DNA of 64,000 bases from Amphichorda felina. Its lineage: Eukaryota > Ascomycota > Sordariomycetes > Hypocreales > Bionectriaceae. The notes beneath the pieces are model-generated. The model had not been told where the DNA came from. It saw nothing but the letters and a program-made list of their open reading frames with translations, and did not search any database. A program made the translations under genes and the position numbers. Of this stretch, positions 54,927 to 64,000 are shown one piece after another; positions within the stretch are counted from its first letter, which is position 1, and every line of letters starts with the position of its first letter. The stretch spans positions 62,001-126,000 of the forward strand of contig JAEMHR010000019.1 of the NCBI GenBank assembly GCA_016490725.1. The letters are read 5' to 3'.

Positions 54927-56556
54927 ATGCCCACTGTCGTTGAAGATGCCCAAGAGGCCAGCGGGCGCCTCCTGCTGTTGTCCAACCGCCTGCCCATCAC
55001 AATTAAGCGCACCGAGGATGGCAGCTACAGCTTCTCCATGTCCTCCGGCGGCCTCGTCACCGGACTCAGCGGCCTCAGCAAGACAACCAGCTTCCAGTGG
55101 TATGGCTGGCCGGGCATTGAGGTCCCCGAGAACGAGGTCGAGGGCATGAAACAGCGCCTCAAAGACGAATACGGCGCACACCCGGTTTTCATTGATGATG
55201 AGCTCGCCGACCGTCACTACAATGGCTTTTCTAGTAGGCCTCAGATTCCAGATAAACCCCATAAGAAAATGTGCTGATATTTTAGATTCCATTCTGTGGC
55301 CGCTCTTTCACTACCATCCCGGCGAGATCACCTTCGACGAGCCCGCCTGGGCTGCTTACCAGGAGGTCAACCGCCTGTTTGCCAAGGCCGTTGTGAAGGA
55401 CGTCCAGGATGGCGACCTCATCTGGGTCCACGACTACCATCTCATGCTTCTTCCGAAAATGCTCCGCGAGGAGATTGGGAACTCGAAGAAAAATGTGCGA
55501 ATTGGCTTTTTCCTCCACACCCCCTTCCCCAGCAGCGAGATATACCGTATTCTTCCGGTTCGTGAATCCCTCTTGACTGGTCTACTCGACTGCGACCTTA
55601 TCGGCTTCCACACGTACGACTACGCCCGCCACTTTCTCAGTAGCTGCTCCCGCATTCTTGGCACCCCGACTACACCCAACGGTGTCGACTGGAAGGGCCG
55701 CTTTGTCACCATAGGAGCCTTCCCCATTGGCATTGATCCTGACAAGTTCGTTGAGGGTTTGAAGAAGCCGAGTGTCCAGGAACGTATTGCCACCCTTAGC
55801 CGCAAGTTTGAGGGCGTCAAGCTCATTGTCGGCGTTGACCGCCTCGACTACATCAAAGGCGTGCCCCAGAAGCTCCATGCTCTTGAAGTTTTCCTTACCG
55901 AGCATCCGGAGTGGATTGGGAAGATTGTTCTTGTCCAGGTGGCTGTTCCGTCGCGTCAGGATGTCGAGGAATACCAGAATCTACGCGCCGTTGTCAACGA
56001 GCTTGTTGGGCGCATTAACGGCAAATTTGGCACCATTGAGTTCATGCCAATTCACTTCCTGCATCAGTCCGTATCTTTCGACGAGCTGACGGCCCTGTAC
56101 GCTGTCTCCGACATCTGTCTCGTCTCTTCCACCCGGGACGGAATGAACCTCGTTTCATACGAGTACATTGCTACCCAGCGTGAGAACCACGGGGTTATGA
56201 TTCTCTCCGAGTTCACTGGTGCCGCTCAATCCCTCAACGGCTCCCTCATTGTCAATCCCTGGAACACTGAGGAGCTCGCCAATGCCATCCACGATGCCGT
56301 TACCATGAGTCCCGAGCAACGCGAGGCTAACTACAAGAAACTCGAGCGCTATGTTTTCAAGTACACTTCAGCCTGGTGGGGAGCTAGCTTCGTCGCCGAG
56401 ATGACCCGTCTAAGCTCGGAGAACACCCAGCCCAAGACCCTGCGCAACGTCTCGGGCGCGGTAGTCGGGGTGGGCCAGAAGGCCCAGAAAGCTGCCAAAG
56501 AGATTGGGAAGGTGATTCTTCCCGGGCAAGGCTTGGACTCGGCGAGCGCACGATAG
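54927..56556 (+). CDS. TPS1: Alpha,alpha-trehalose-phosphate synthase (UDP-forming)
   Basis: Exons 54927-55233 and 55286-56556 join at FSNSILWPLFHYH to 525 residues. It makes trehalose 6-phosphate from UDP-glucose and glucose 6-phosphate (glycosyltransferase family 20). Visible family motifs are LLLLSNRLPITIKR near residue 17, SGGLVTGLSGL, GWPGIEV, WVHDYHLMLLPKMLR, IGFFLHTPFPSSEIYR, GVDRLDYIKGVPQKL and STRDGMNLVSYEYIA. There is no C-terminal phosphatase domain, so it is Tps1 and not Tps2-like. The length equals the fungal norm. The intron near codon 102 is typical. Trehalose serves in stress tolerance and in control of glycolysis. It is convergent with VID27. Confidence 0.96.
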
Positions 56557-57285
56557 CTTGGTGCAGCCGTAGAGGTCCTGATGCTAGGAAGCAAGCCACC
56601 AACAGCTCACAACGACGAGAGACAATGATAAGCAATTCTGGTATATTTCACTTTTGAACTAAGGCTAGGCGGGGAAATGCAAAACAGAAAAAACAGACCA
56701 GTTAAATCGACCAGCCCTTGAGCTGGGAACGAAAGGAAAAGCTTTGATAATGGCGCTGGCATCATACAAACCATGTTTTTTGTTTAGGAGGGGGCGTCAG
56801 GTTCTTTAGAAGCGATCTCTGTTTGTGCTGAAGGAGCATTTGATTGACACATACTATCTAACTAAGCTACAACTATCTACACTCAAGGCCTGATCGTGCC
56901 ATGCCATGCCACTATGTGGGTGTTCTGTGAACTGAGATCCCAAAACTGAAACCTGTCATAGCTGTTTCGTATATGCTAGCACAAGCCTCATTATTCTCAA
57001 GATATGGGAAAACCAAGAACAAGAATGAATAAGAAGGTGGTAAATGAATCGATAAGAAGGTCCGTTGTGCCATGACATAGACCGTCCCGAACGAGCAAGG
57101 TATCTAAGCTGTGTGTAATCAAACGACAGAAGAAACCACAAGCAAACCAGCAGCTGGGCAGAAATCCCCGAGAAAATTACACCAATATCCCACCAACTCC
57201 TGCCCCTAGAACATATTGCAACACACCTCAATCCGATCTCCCGTGCCCAACCTCCTCCAACGGCCGCAACCTCGTCATCCAATCA
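56557..57285. other. Convergent spacer between TPS1 and VID27
   Basis: This is 729 bp of 3' UTR-type sequence without a supported gene. Confidence 0.6.
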
Positions 57286-59970
57286 TCAATAGGGGGAATT
57301 GACGACCTCATCCCTCCCTAGCTTATATCGTCCGCTTTCCCTAGTGCCGATTCTTCCTGAGCTCCGACGGACACCGCTTAGACGGATATCGCCCATAATG
57401 CTCTCTCTTGTGGGCTTCTTAAAGCTCTGCTTGGCCACCATGTTGACCTCGTTAGGGAGTGCCACAATCACGTTCTTGTCAGAGCCGAACTTGAAGTCGT
57501 CCGCCTTGACCTCTTCTTCGTACCGCTTGATCTTGTAGGGGGCCTTGGTACCACGTAGGATGCGCTTAAGATTCCACTCAACGATGTATGGGCCAGTGGC
57601 GGAAATGATGGATGTCTCTTCCGTGCCGTCCACGCCGGTATTGAACTTGGCCGGTGTAAACGCGACAGCCTTACCCGTCTCGTGGAAGAACTGTGCAACG
57701 TGCTCGGGCGTCAGGGCGAGTCGTCGCGGGTGTGGTTTCGTGTCGGCGGCAAAGGCCTTCTCAAAGCCCAATTTGCCTTCATTCTTGCCAGTCTTCTGCT
57801 GGGCGTCAATGAGCAAGAGATAATTTTTGGTCGTTCCAAGAATCCAGCGGCCGTCGGCAGACACGTCCATGCCAATGATGGGGTCACCGAGCGCAGGCAG
57901 CGACGTCTTGGCTCGGATACCAAGGCGATCGAATAGGCGAATGTCACCCTTGTTGCTGGCAACAGCAATATACCCCTTCTGGGTCGTTGCCAGAGCGGAA
58001 AAGTCGTTCTTGGTGGCGTACTGCTTCAGATCAGACTCCACCAGCTTGTTACCCGAGACACGGGGATCAACACGGAACAGGGCATTGTTTGAGACACCCA
58101 AGAAAGTCTGCTCTGCCGTCATCTGAGCGAACTTGTTCTCAGGTGCGAACGTGACGACAGGGATATCATCGTGGACATTCCACTCATCAACCACCTTGCC
58201 GTATTCTAGATCCATGCGGTACAGCTTGTTGGGATCATTCTGATTCTGGAGGACAAGATCCCTGTCCTCGGAATGCAGCATCACCTTCTTGGGGTTCATC
58301 AATTTGCCGCTCGGCGTAGTGACCTTGGAAATGTTGGTGGAGAACTCTAGGTGATTGTTGGGAGTGTGCTTGAAGACTCCAATCTTGGAGCCGCGGACGA
58401 CGAAGGAGCGGTCGTGCTTGTAGCCTACGGCGAGCTGTGAGTTGACATCGCCGGCTTCCTTGCCCTGGACATCGGTGTTGTCGTATTCCTCGTCTGAGTC
58501 GTACTCCTCATTCCGGATACCCTCCTCATCAGACTCAGGCTCCTCTGCCTCGGGCTCCTCCTCCTCAGGCTCCTCGGGGACATCATCCATCTTTAGGTCT
58601 CCAAAGGCGTCGAGAACGTATTCGCGCTCCTTCTCCTGCACCTTCTGCCACTTGGTCTCATTGAGCTGCTCCCAGATGGCTTGCATGATGCCCTCCTGGA
58701 ACCTCTCTAGCGCGGGTTGGTCCTTGAAGCGGAGCAGCCACGATCGTGCCGTTCCATCGTTGCCAAAATGATTGAAGACAAAGGACAGGAACTCGAAATC
58801 GAAGACGGGATTCATGTCGGCCTGGACGGGCATGCTGACCCAGGTCTTGGCACTGCTCTTGACCTGCAACCAGTACTCCCACTTGCCAACTTCAGAAACG
58901 GTAGCCACGATGTTTTCATCGACGAGAGCGAAATGGCCCGCCTGGGCGTCGTAGAGATGTAACTCGGCGGGCACCACAGCGTAGATTTCGGTCGCTTCGG
59001 GGGCCTCCTCTGGTTCTTGGGGGTCAGACGGACCAGTAACCTGCGGGGCTTCCGCGGGAGACCTTTCCCGCTTGGCCGCCGAGTTGGCGACGTTCTTCTG
59101 AGAAAACATGTCGTCAACCGAGTCGTCGAGGGAGCGGGTCAATGACGGGCTGTGGAGAGGGCTCGCGGGCGGAATGGGCTGCTCCTCGTGAAAGGTGAAC
59201 TGCTCTAGGTCCTCCTCTGACGCGGCCGTGTGAGGCTTGCGGTACTTGCGCTCGTATTGGCAGTTCTTTGCAACCTCGATGAAGTTCTCGATGGATTTGG
59301 ACGGGCTTTCGCAAACAAATTCGTAGAGGTCGCCCGTATCGCCACTAAGGTCCTTCCAAGCGAGAACCTTCTCACCACCTTCTCGGTATTCAACGCGCAA
59401 ATGCAGTGCCTGGTCGAGCAGGAAGGTCTTCTCGTCACGTTCGCCAGCAAGAGCATCAATCTCGGCGTCCTCTCCTTCCTCCTCTGCGAGCAGCTCGGCT
59501 TCGCCTTCCTCGAACACTCGCTGGACGACGAGCTGGTATTGGAAGTCTTGGTTGGTGCGGCGGATGCGGATGGCGGAGTCTTTGAAGATGAGCTCCGAGT
59601 AGCCCTTGGGGGATAGCGGCCGGACGAGGTATAGTTGACCCTGGGGGAGTTCGCAGAGGGCCTCCTGCGTGCCGGAGCCGAAGATCAGCTTGCCAACTGG
59701 GGGTTGTCAGCGATGGATCGTTGAGTGCTGCGTTGAGGCAGCAATGGGGGAGATTAAATATGAACAAAGCGAGCGAAGACAGCGGATCGGGAAGGACAAA
59801 GGCAAAGGCTGAAACAGGCATGCTGGGGGAGGAACAAAGGCCAGGGTGCGTCGTTGGTGATCTGGGCTGCTTTGTTGTTTTTGTTGTCGGTGCGGGGCAG
59901 CCAGCGAGCGCAGCTGAAGTGTATGTCATGATGCAGCCATGTTTGACTTACCATTCCGTAGCATGAACAT
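57286..59970 (-). CDS. VID27: Vacuolar import and degradation protein VID27
   Basis: Exon 1 is 59970..59952 (19 nt) and exon 2 is 59696..57286, with a 255-nt intron, giving 809 residues. The start MFMLRN joins to VGKLIFGSGTQEALCELPQG and then QLYLVRPLSPKG, matching the VID27 N-terminus. The middle has a PH-like part and acidic stretches (EEPEEEEPEAEEPESDEE). The C-terminal half is the conserved beta-propeller: SFVVRGSKIGVFKHTPN, FLGVSNNALFRVDPR, ATTQKGYIAVASNKGDIRLF, DVSADGRWILGT and VEWNLKRIL. In yeast, Vid27 is linked to degradation of gluconeogenic enzymes, but its molecular role is not settled. ATG at 59964 is an alternative start. The first-exon assignment is inferred from conservation of the joined sequence. 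Confidence 0.9.
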
Positions 59971-61230
59971 CCTGAAGGCTGGGGGAAGTGCGTCTGGGGA
60001 TAGTTCAGGCGATGCCGATCGGCATGTGCGGATGCGACTCGCAAGAGGTTGTGGTGGTGGTGGTTGCTATGAGGATGGTTCGACGGTGGAGAAATGTAAA
60101 CACACCCCAGTGGTGGCGGCGATGTTGACGGAAGGGAAAAAAAAATGGAGGATGGGGCGGATAAAGAACTGATAAGAGACAAAGAGAAAGGGACCAAGAT
60201 GGCAAACCTCAAGTAGCGCCGTAATTAGTACTTGGGAATATTTCGAAGCGTCCAGTCACCTGAAGGCAGCGCGCGACGCCAACTTCTGGCGCCCTTCAGG
60301 GCTGCGTCATAGGCCGTCTTGGTTGAATCGTTGGTGCCATCTAAGCCTCTGTCTGGGCTGGTTCTCGCTGCTTTGACGCTGGGCTGGTGGCGGAATGGAG
60401 GGGTAACCATTGCGGCGTGGCGTTGTCTCCAGCCAGCAAGTGAGCGCACATTCTCTGTATAGGTAGGTATTACGTAGGATCTTGCGTTTTTACAGAGTAC
60501 CAATATTTCTTGGATAAATTATGGACAAATAACTTATTCTGTCATATATTGCGTGGCTTGGTAGTCCAGAGTATTCTCTTTGATATTAATATAAATATTC
60601 TCTTTTGCATAATGGAATGACGGGCCCAATGGTTGGTCTCCACCTGGAGCCCAGTTGCAGCCTGGTATCTCAGCGCAACAGCGACGATACGGCAGACAAA
60701 AGAAAAACTACTGGATGCGAGGGCAGATATCATCTCACCAACTGCTACCAGCTTATGGCGGGAGTCCCAGTGGATCTACCCGATCCTGTGGCCGAGTCCA
60801 TTAGATCCAGTGGCCTGTATGCATGCGATACCCTGATGACGTTGATTCCATCGCTCTGTAGATGCTTCTATGATACTATGATGTCAGTGTCGGTGAATCA
60901 CCAAGCCGGCTGCGGGCGACCTTGAGCGGCACACTCAACCACTTAACGCGTACTCCCAAGGGACAGGAAGGGGCTAGCATACGGTGCTTGAAAATGCGGA
61001 CAGGCTACCTGATGGCCAGGCAATGGTCAACTTGATTCATCCACCAGGGAGTGATGGCCAGCCAGCGTGTAAGTCGCATACGGCAACCAGGCACGGAGCC
61101 TCCAAATGTTATAAGATATGATTATGTTCGCTCTGGCCTGAAAAGACTGCAATTACCAAAAGTCTAAGAGAAAGAATCAAACCCCCTCGAAATCGAATCT
61201 TCTCCAAAATGGCCACCTCCAAAAACAACC
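59971..61230. other. Spacer between VID27 and the prenylcysteine oxidase gene
   Basis: The sequence is about 1.26 kb with no supported gene. The part 59971-60200 is the VID27 leader, and 61140-61230 is 3' UTR of the oxidase gene. AT-rich tracts lie near 60540-60610. Confidence 0.5.
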
Positions 61231-63064
61231 TTACAGCTCACCTCCCGCCGCTGCCTTCTGCCCCTCTTCCGCTCCCTCCTCTGGCTCTACTACCTCCTGC
61301 ACCGCCTTCTTCCGCCCCTCGGCTGTCCTCTCCACACCGGCGAACTCGTCCGCAATCAGCCGCGCCACATTCATCCCCATCAGCGCGCTCGTCTCCATGG
61401 TGGAGATGAAGCCCTCGATCCCTGACGTGTAGTACACGCCGTCCCCTACGACGGGGTCCTGGAACGTAACGCGCGGCAGCTCCAGCGGGTACGAGAAGAA
61501 CCACGTCGGGTGGTACCACGAGATGGGCGACGGCGACTCGTCACTACCCGACGTGAAGTCCTCGGGGACGCTTGCGCCCAGCACGTCGGACAGGAACGAC
61601 GCCGCGACGGGCTCGGCAGAGAAAATCTTGTAGACAAACTCGGGCTTCTCCGTCTGCTGGTTGGTGACAGTGCGTAGCGTGCTGATGGAGTAGAATCCCG
61701 TGCGTCCAACGCCTTCAGCACCCTTGAGGGCCTTCTCCGAGGATGCAAGGGTGGTGTACACGTTGCTAGGCGCCTTAGCGCCGTCCTCCAGACCGAAGAA
61801 ACCGGGACGCAGCTTGTAGGGCGATGTGAAGAGGGTGACGTGGAGCTTGGTGTATGGGATCTCCTCGATGGCGTGGGTGATGACGGTTTCGTCGGCGTTG
61901 ATGTCGCTAAACTGCCAGGGTGAAGCGAGGATGATGTTGTCAAAGGAGACGGGGTAATCCTCAGCATCAGCTGTAAGGTTGGCGGTGTCCTTGGTCGAGA
62001 TGCGATACCCGGATGAGCCTCCATTTCGCTTCTTGGGGTCCTGGGTGATAGCAGACACTGTAGAGTTCTTATTGAGAGCCGCACCGCTGTGCTTCACCAT
62101 GTTGTCAAAGATCTGCCAGTTACCCCCAGCAACACTAACAGCTCCTTCGGTGGCAAAGGATACCTTGACTAGTTAGCAGAGGCCCATATTATGCACTCAG
62201 GAGCCTTACCATGGCCTCCAGTCCGTGGATGTACGCCAAGTTGGAAGCGTAGTTGACCCTAGTGGCCGCCTGAATGATTTCCCTTGAGAAGTCGGGGTTG
62301 ATCTATTTCCTCAAGGTTAGCAGATGGACACAGGAAATCACACGTCTTCAGATGGTAAGGTAGTCTGGCAACCTACATCATTCTGCGCCAGGAACTGCTC
62401 CCCAGTCACGCCCGTAATCTTGTGCAGCTCCAGCTCAACCGCCCTCTCGGTCAAGGAGCGGAAAGGGAACCACGGCTCGTCGTACAGCTGCATGAACTTG
62501 CCCACGACGCTCTTGACCAGCTTGACGGCGCGATAGGGGCTCAGGCCGTAGCGCCACCAGAGCCTCGCCGCCTCGCGCCACCACGACTCGCCGTCGGCGC
62601 TCTGGTACACGAGGCGCTCACCGTCCCAGATAGCCGTCAGGTCTCCGGGGCTGCCTTCGCGCAGGGTGGCCATGGACAGGTTGAAGTCCTGGGTGGCGTT
62701 GAAGAGGATCTGGTTAACAGTGACAAAGATGCTGGCACCGAGCTCAATGGGCTCGGTGGGGTCGCCTAGGACATCGGCCGTCAGGGTGCGGCCGCCGATG
62801 CGGTCCGTCTTCTCGAAGATGGTGATGTTCACGGCCAGCTCCTCCTCAGCGGCGAAGCGCTGCAGGTGGTACGCAGCCGAAGATCCGGCTGCGCCGCCGC
62901 CTGTATCAATGTCAGTTATGTCTGTTGCTCCATGAATCTGCAATCCCGCGATGGAACGAGGGCTCACCGATGATGGCAATGTTCTTCACATGGCTGTCCT
63001 CGACAGGGGCATCAGGGACAGCGCCGACCCACGCCAACAGTGAACTAAGAGCGGGAAGCTGCAT
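61231..63064 (-). CDS. Prenylcysteine oxidase (prenylcysteine lyase), FAD-dependent
   Basis: Exons 63064..62968, 62900..62377, 62302..62210 and 62163..61231 give 548 residues. The introns are 67, 74 and 46 nt. After a hydrophobic signal-like N-terminus (LPALSSLLAWVG) the FAD-binding glycine motif is built across the first junction: IAIIGGGAAGSSAAYHL. NITIFEKTDRIGGRT follows, the second FAD contact. The C-terminal half contains YPVSFDNIILASPWQFSD and WYHPTWFFSYPLELPR, typical of the prenylcysteine lyase domain. The enzyme cleaves the thioether of farnesyl- or geranylgeranyl-cysteine released from degraded prenylated proteins and acts in the vacuole or endomembranes. The last 35 residues are Glu/Ala-rich. 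Confidence 0.9.
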
Positions 63065-63803
63065 CGTTAAACGTCTACGTCCAAAACGTGTCTTGCAACC
63101 GACAACATCGAATGAAGAGAGACCTGCTGTTCTTCTCACTGACGGAATAGGTGACGCGTAGGTTTCATCCCAGGCAGAAAGTACGACAACATGAAATGAA
63201 GCAACGCAAGGTTCAGCCCCGCGAGCCAGGGTCCCGAGTAGCATCACGTGATAATTCTTGAGCCTGACTGAGACCATCTGTCCGGCGTGTATTAATGCCT
63301 AAGGTACTCCGGCACTGTGAATATGCACGAGAGGATTTCCCTTGTGCAAAAGAATATGCTTTACCATATATCCATGATATTGCTGTCGGCTACGTCATCT
63401 GCTGGTTCTACCTGGTTCAAGTCTGAAGAGATTGGCATCACTGGATCATGGGAGCGCCTCGTAGCGTCACTGTGCAATAGGTAGCAAATAATCAAGATCA
63501 GTTGGAAGATATCCAGTACGAGTATGTCAGATCATTGAGTGATTCTATACTAATATCCATCGCCATCATAGGTCGCCTAACGGCCACTACCATGGTAAAA
63601 ACGCCTCCTAGGCAACGTACGCCGAGATCCTAGGACAAAATCCATCGCCCGAGGGGATATATGAAACTCTCAAAACCCAGGCAACACCAGCCCCATAAAC
63701 AATGCACTTTTCTCCGCCCAATAACTCCATATCAACGCTGCAATGCGGTATGGAAAAAAAAAGAAAAAAAAGCAAATCACCCTCTGCGACCAACCAGCGA
63801 CAA
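63065..63803. other. Spacer before the right-edge gene
   Basis: No supported gene lies here. GTACGAGTA occurs at 63516-63524 and an A-rich run at 63750-63770. Confidence 0.55.
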
Positions 63804-64000
63804 TCAAGAACTGATATCGCCGCTGCTATCTCCGCTCACGGCGCCTCCGGCCGTGGCAGCTGAGCTTCTGTCGGTGCGGCCTGTCGCCTCGGCGCTAGCA
63901 CTTTTGCTGCGGCCTCGAGCCGATGTCCCCGCAGCAGCCTCCGCGCTACTCTGCCGTCGCCTTTCTGCCAATCTGGGCCGGCCAAATCCCTCGTCTTCAT
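63804..64000 (-). CDS. C-terminal end of a gene running off the window
   Basis: The open minus-strand frame from the window edge to the TGA at 63806..63804 gives at least 65 residues. The sequence contains FGRPRLAERRRQSS and then a Ser/Ala/Gly-rich tail ending GDSSGDISS. It looks like a disordered C-terminus. With no domain visible the product cannot be named, and frame choice rests on composition only. Confidence 0.5.
   Translation of the reverse strand, partial: EDEGFGRPRLAERRRQSSAEAAAGTSARGRSKSASAEATGRTDRSSAATAGGAVSGDSSGDISS

Noticed and set aside
1..64000. CRISPR arrays, bacterial operons, complete transposons or retroelements
   Set aside because: No spaced identical repeats, no reverse transcriptase, integrase or transposase frames, and no long terminal repeats were seen. 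The gene structures are eukaryotic.

Overview
This is a stretch of nuclear chromosome from a filamentous ascomycete (Pezizomycotina), most probably a Sordariomycete. The reasons are short GT-AG introns of about 46 to 90 nt, GC-rich genes separated by 0.5 to 4 kb spacers, a dispersed 5S rRNA gene of the Neurospora type, a DIM-2-like cytosine DNA methyltransferase, a Zn2Cys6 transcription factor, and many ascomycete housekeeping genes. I assigned genes by translating exons, joining them at splice sites that keep the frame, and recognising conserved motifs; no database search was possible. The species is not identified.

Layout. Positions 1-4500 are gene-poor and hold one intron-containing tRNA-Leu(CAA). 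At 4504-8168 is a 1178-residue protein with three CbxX/CfxQ-type AAA+ modules and an unusual repeat-bearing N-terminus. At 8540-10220 is a decayed 5S rRNA repeat cluster with one intact 5S gene and a small VOC/glyoxalase-fold gene lying between the decayed parts. At 11280-11640 are two tandem 196-bp non-coding units with a conserved hairpin. A medium-chain reductase (minus) and a Zn2Cys6 factor (plus) share a promoter at 13654-14252 that holds two inverted repeats. Behind the factor is a likely decayed coding fragment.

Positions 18068-63064 are mainly core genes: DIM-2-like methyltransferase, SLD2 (replication initiation), a RING protein, a DsbA/FrnE-like oxidoreductase, SPC34 (DASH kinetochore complex), an acidic protein of unknown function, TAF12 (TFIID/SAGA), RPN3 (26S proteasome lid), an LRR protein, a Sas2-like MYST acetyltransferase, ATP9 (ATP synthase subunit c), RRP6 (nuclear exosome), TPS1 (trehalose-6-phosphate synthase), VID27 and a prenylcysteine oxidase. 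The C-terminus of one more gene enters from the right edge.

These genes do not form one pathway or an evident secondary-metabolite cluster. The most interesting parts are the 5S repeat relics, whose substitutions look like RIP (repeat-induced point mutation) in the same window as a DIM-2-type methyltransferase, the unexplained tandem non-coding units near 11.3-11.6 kb, and the repeat-bearing triple-AAA protein.
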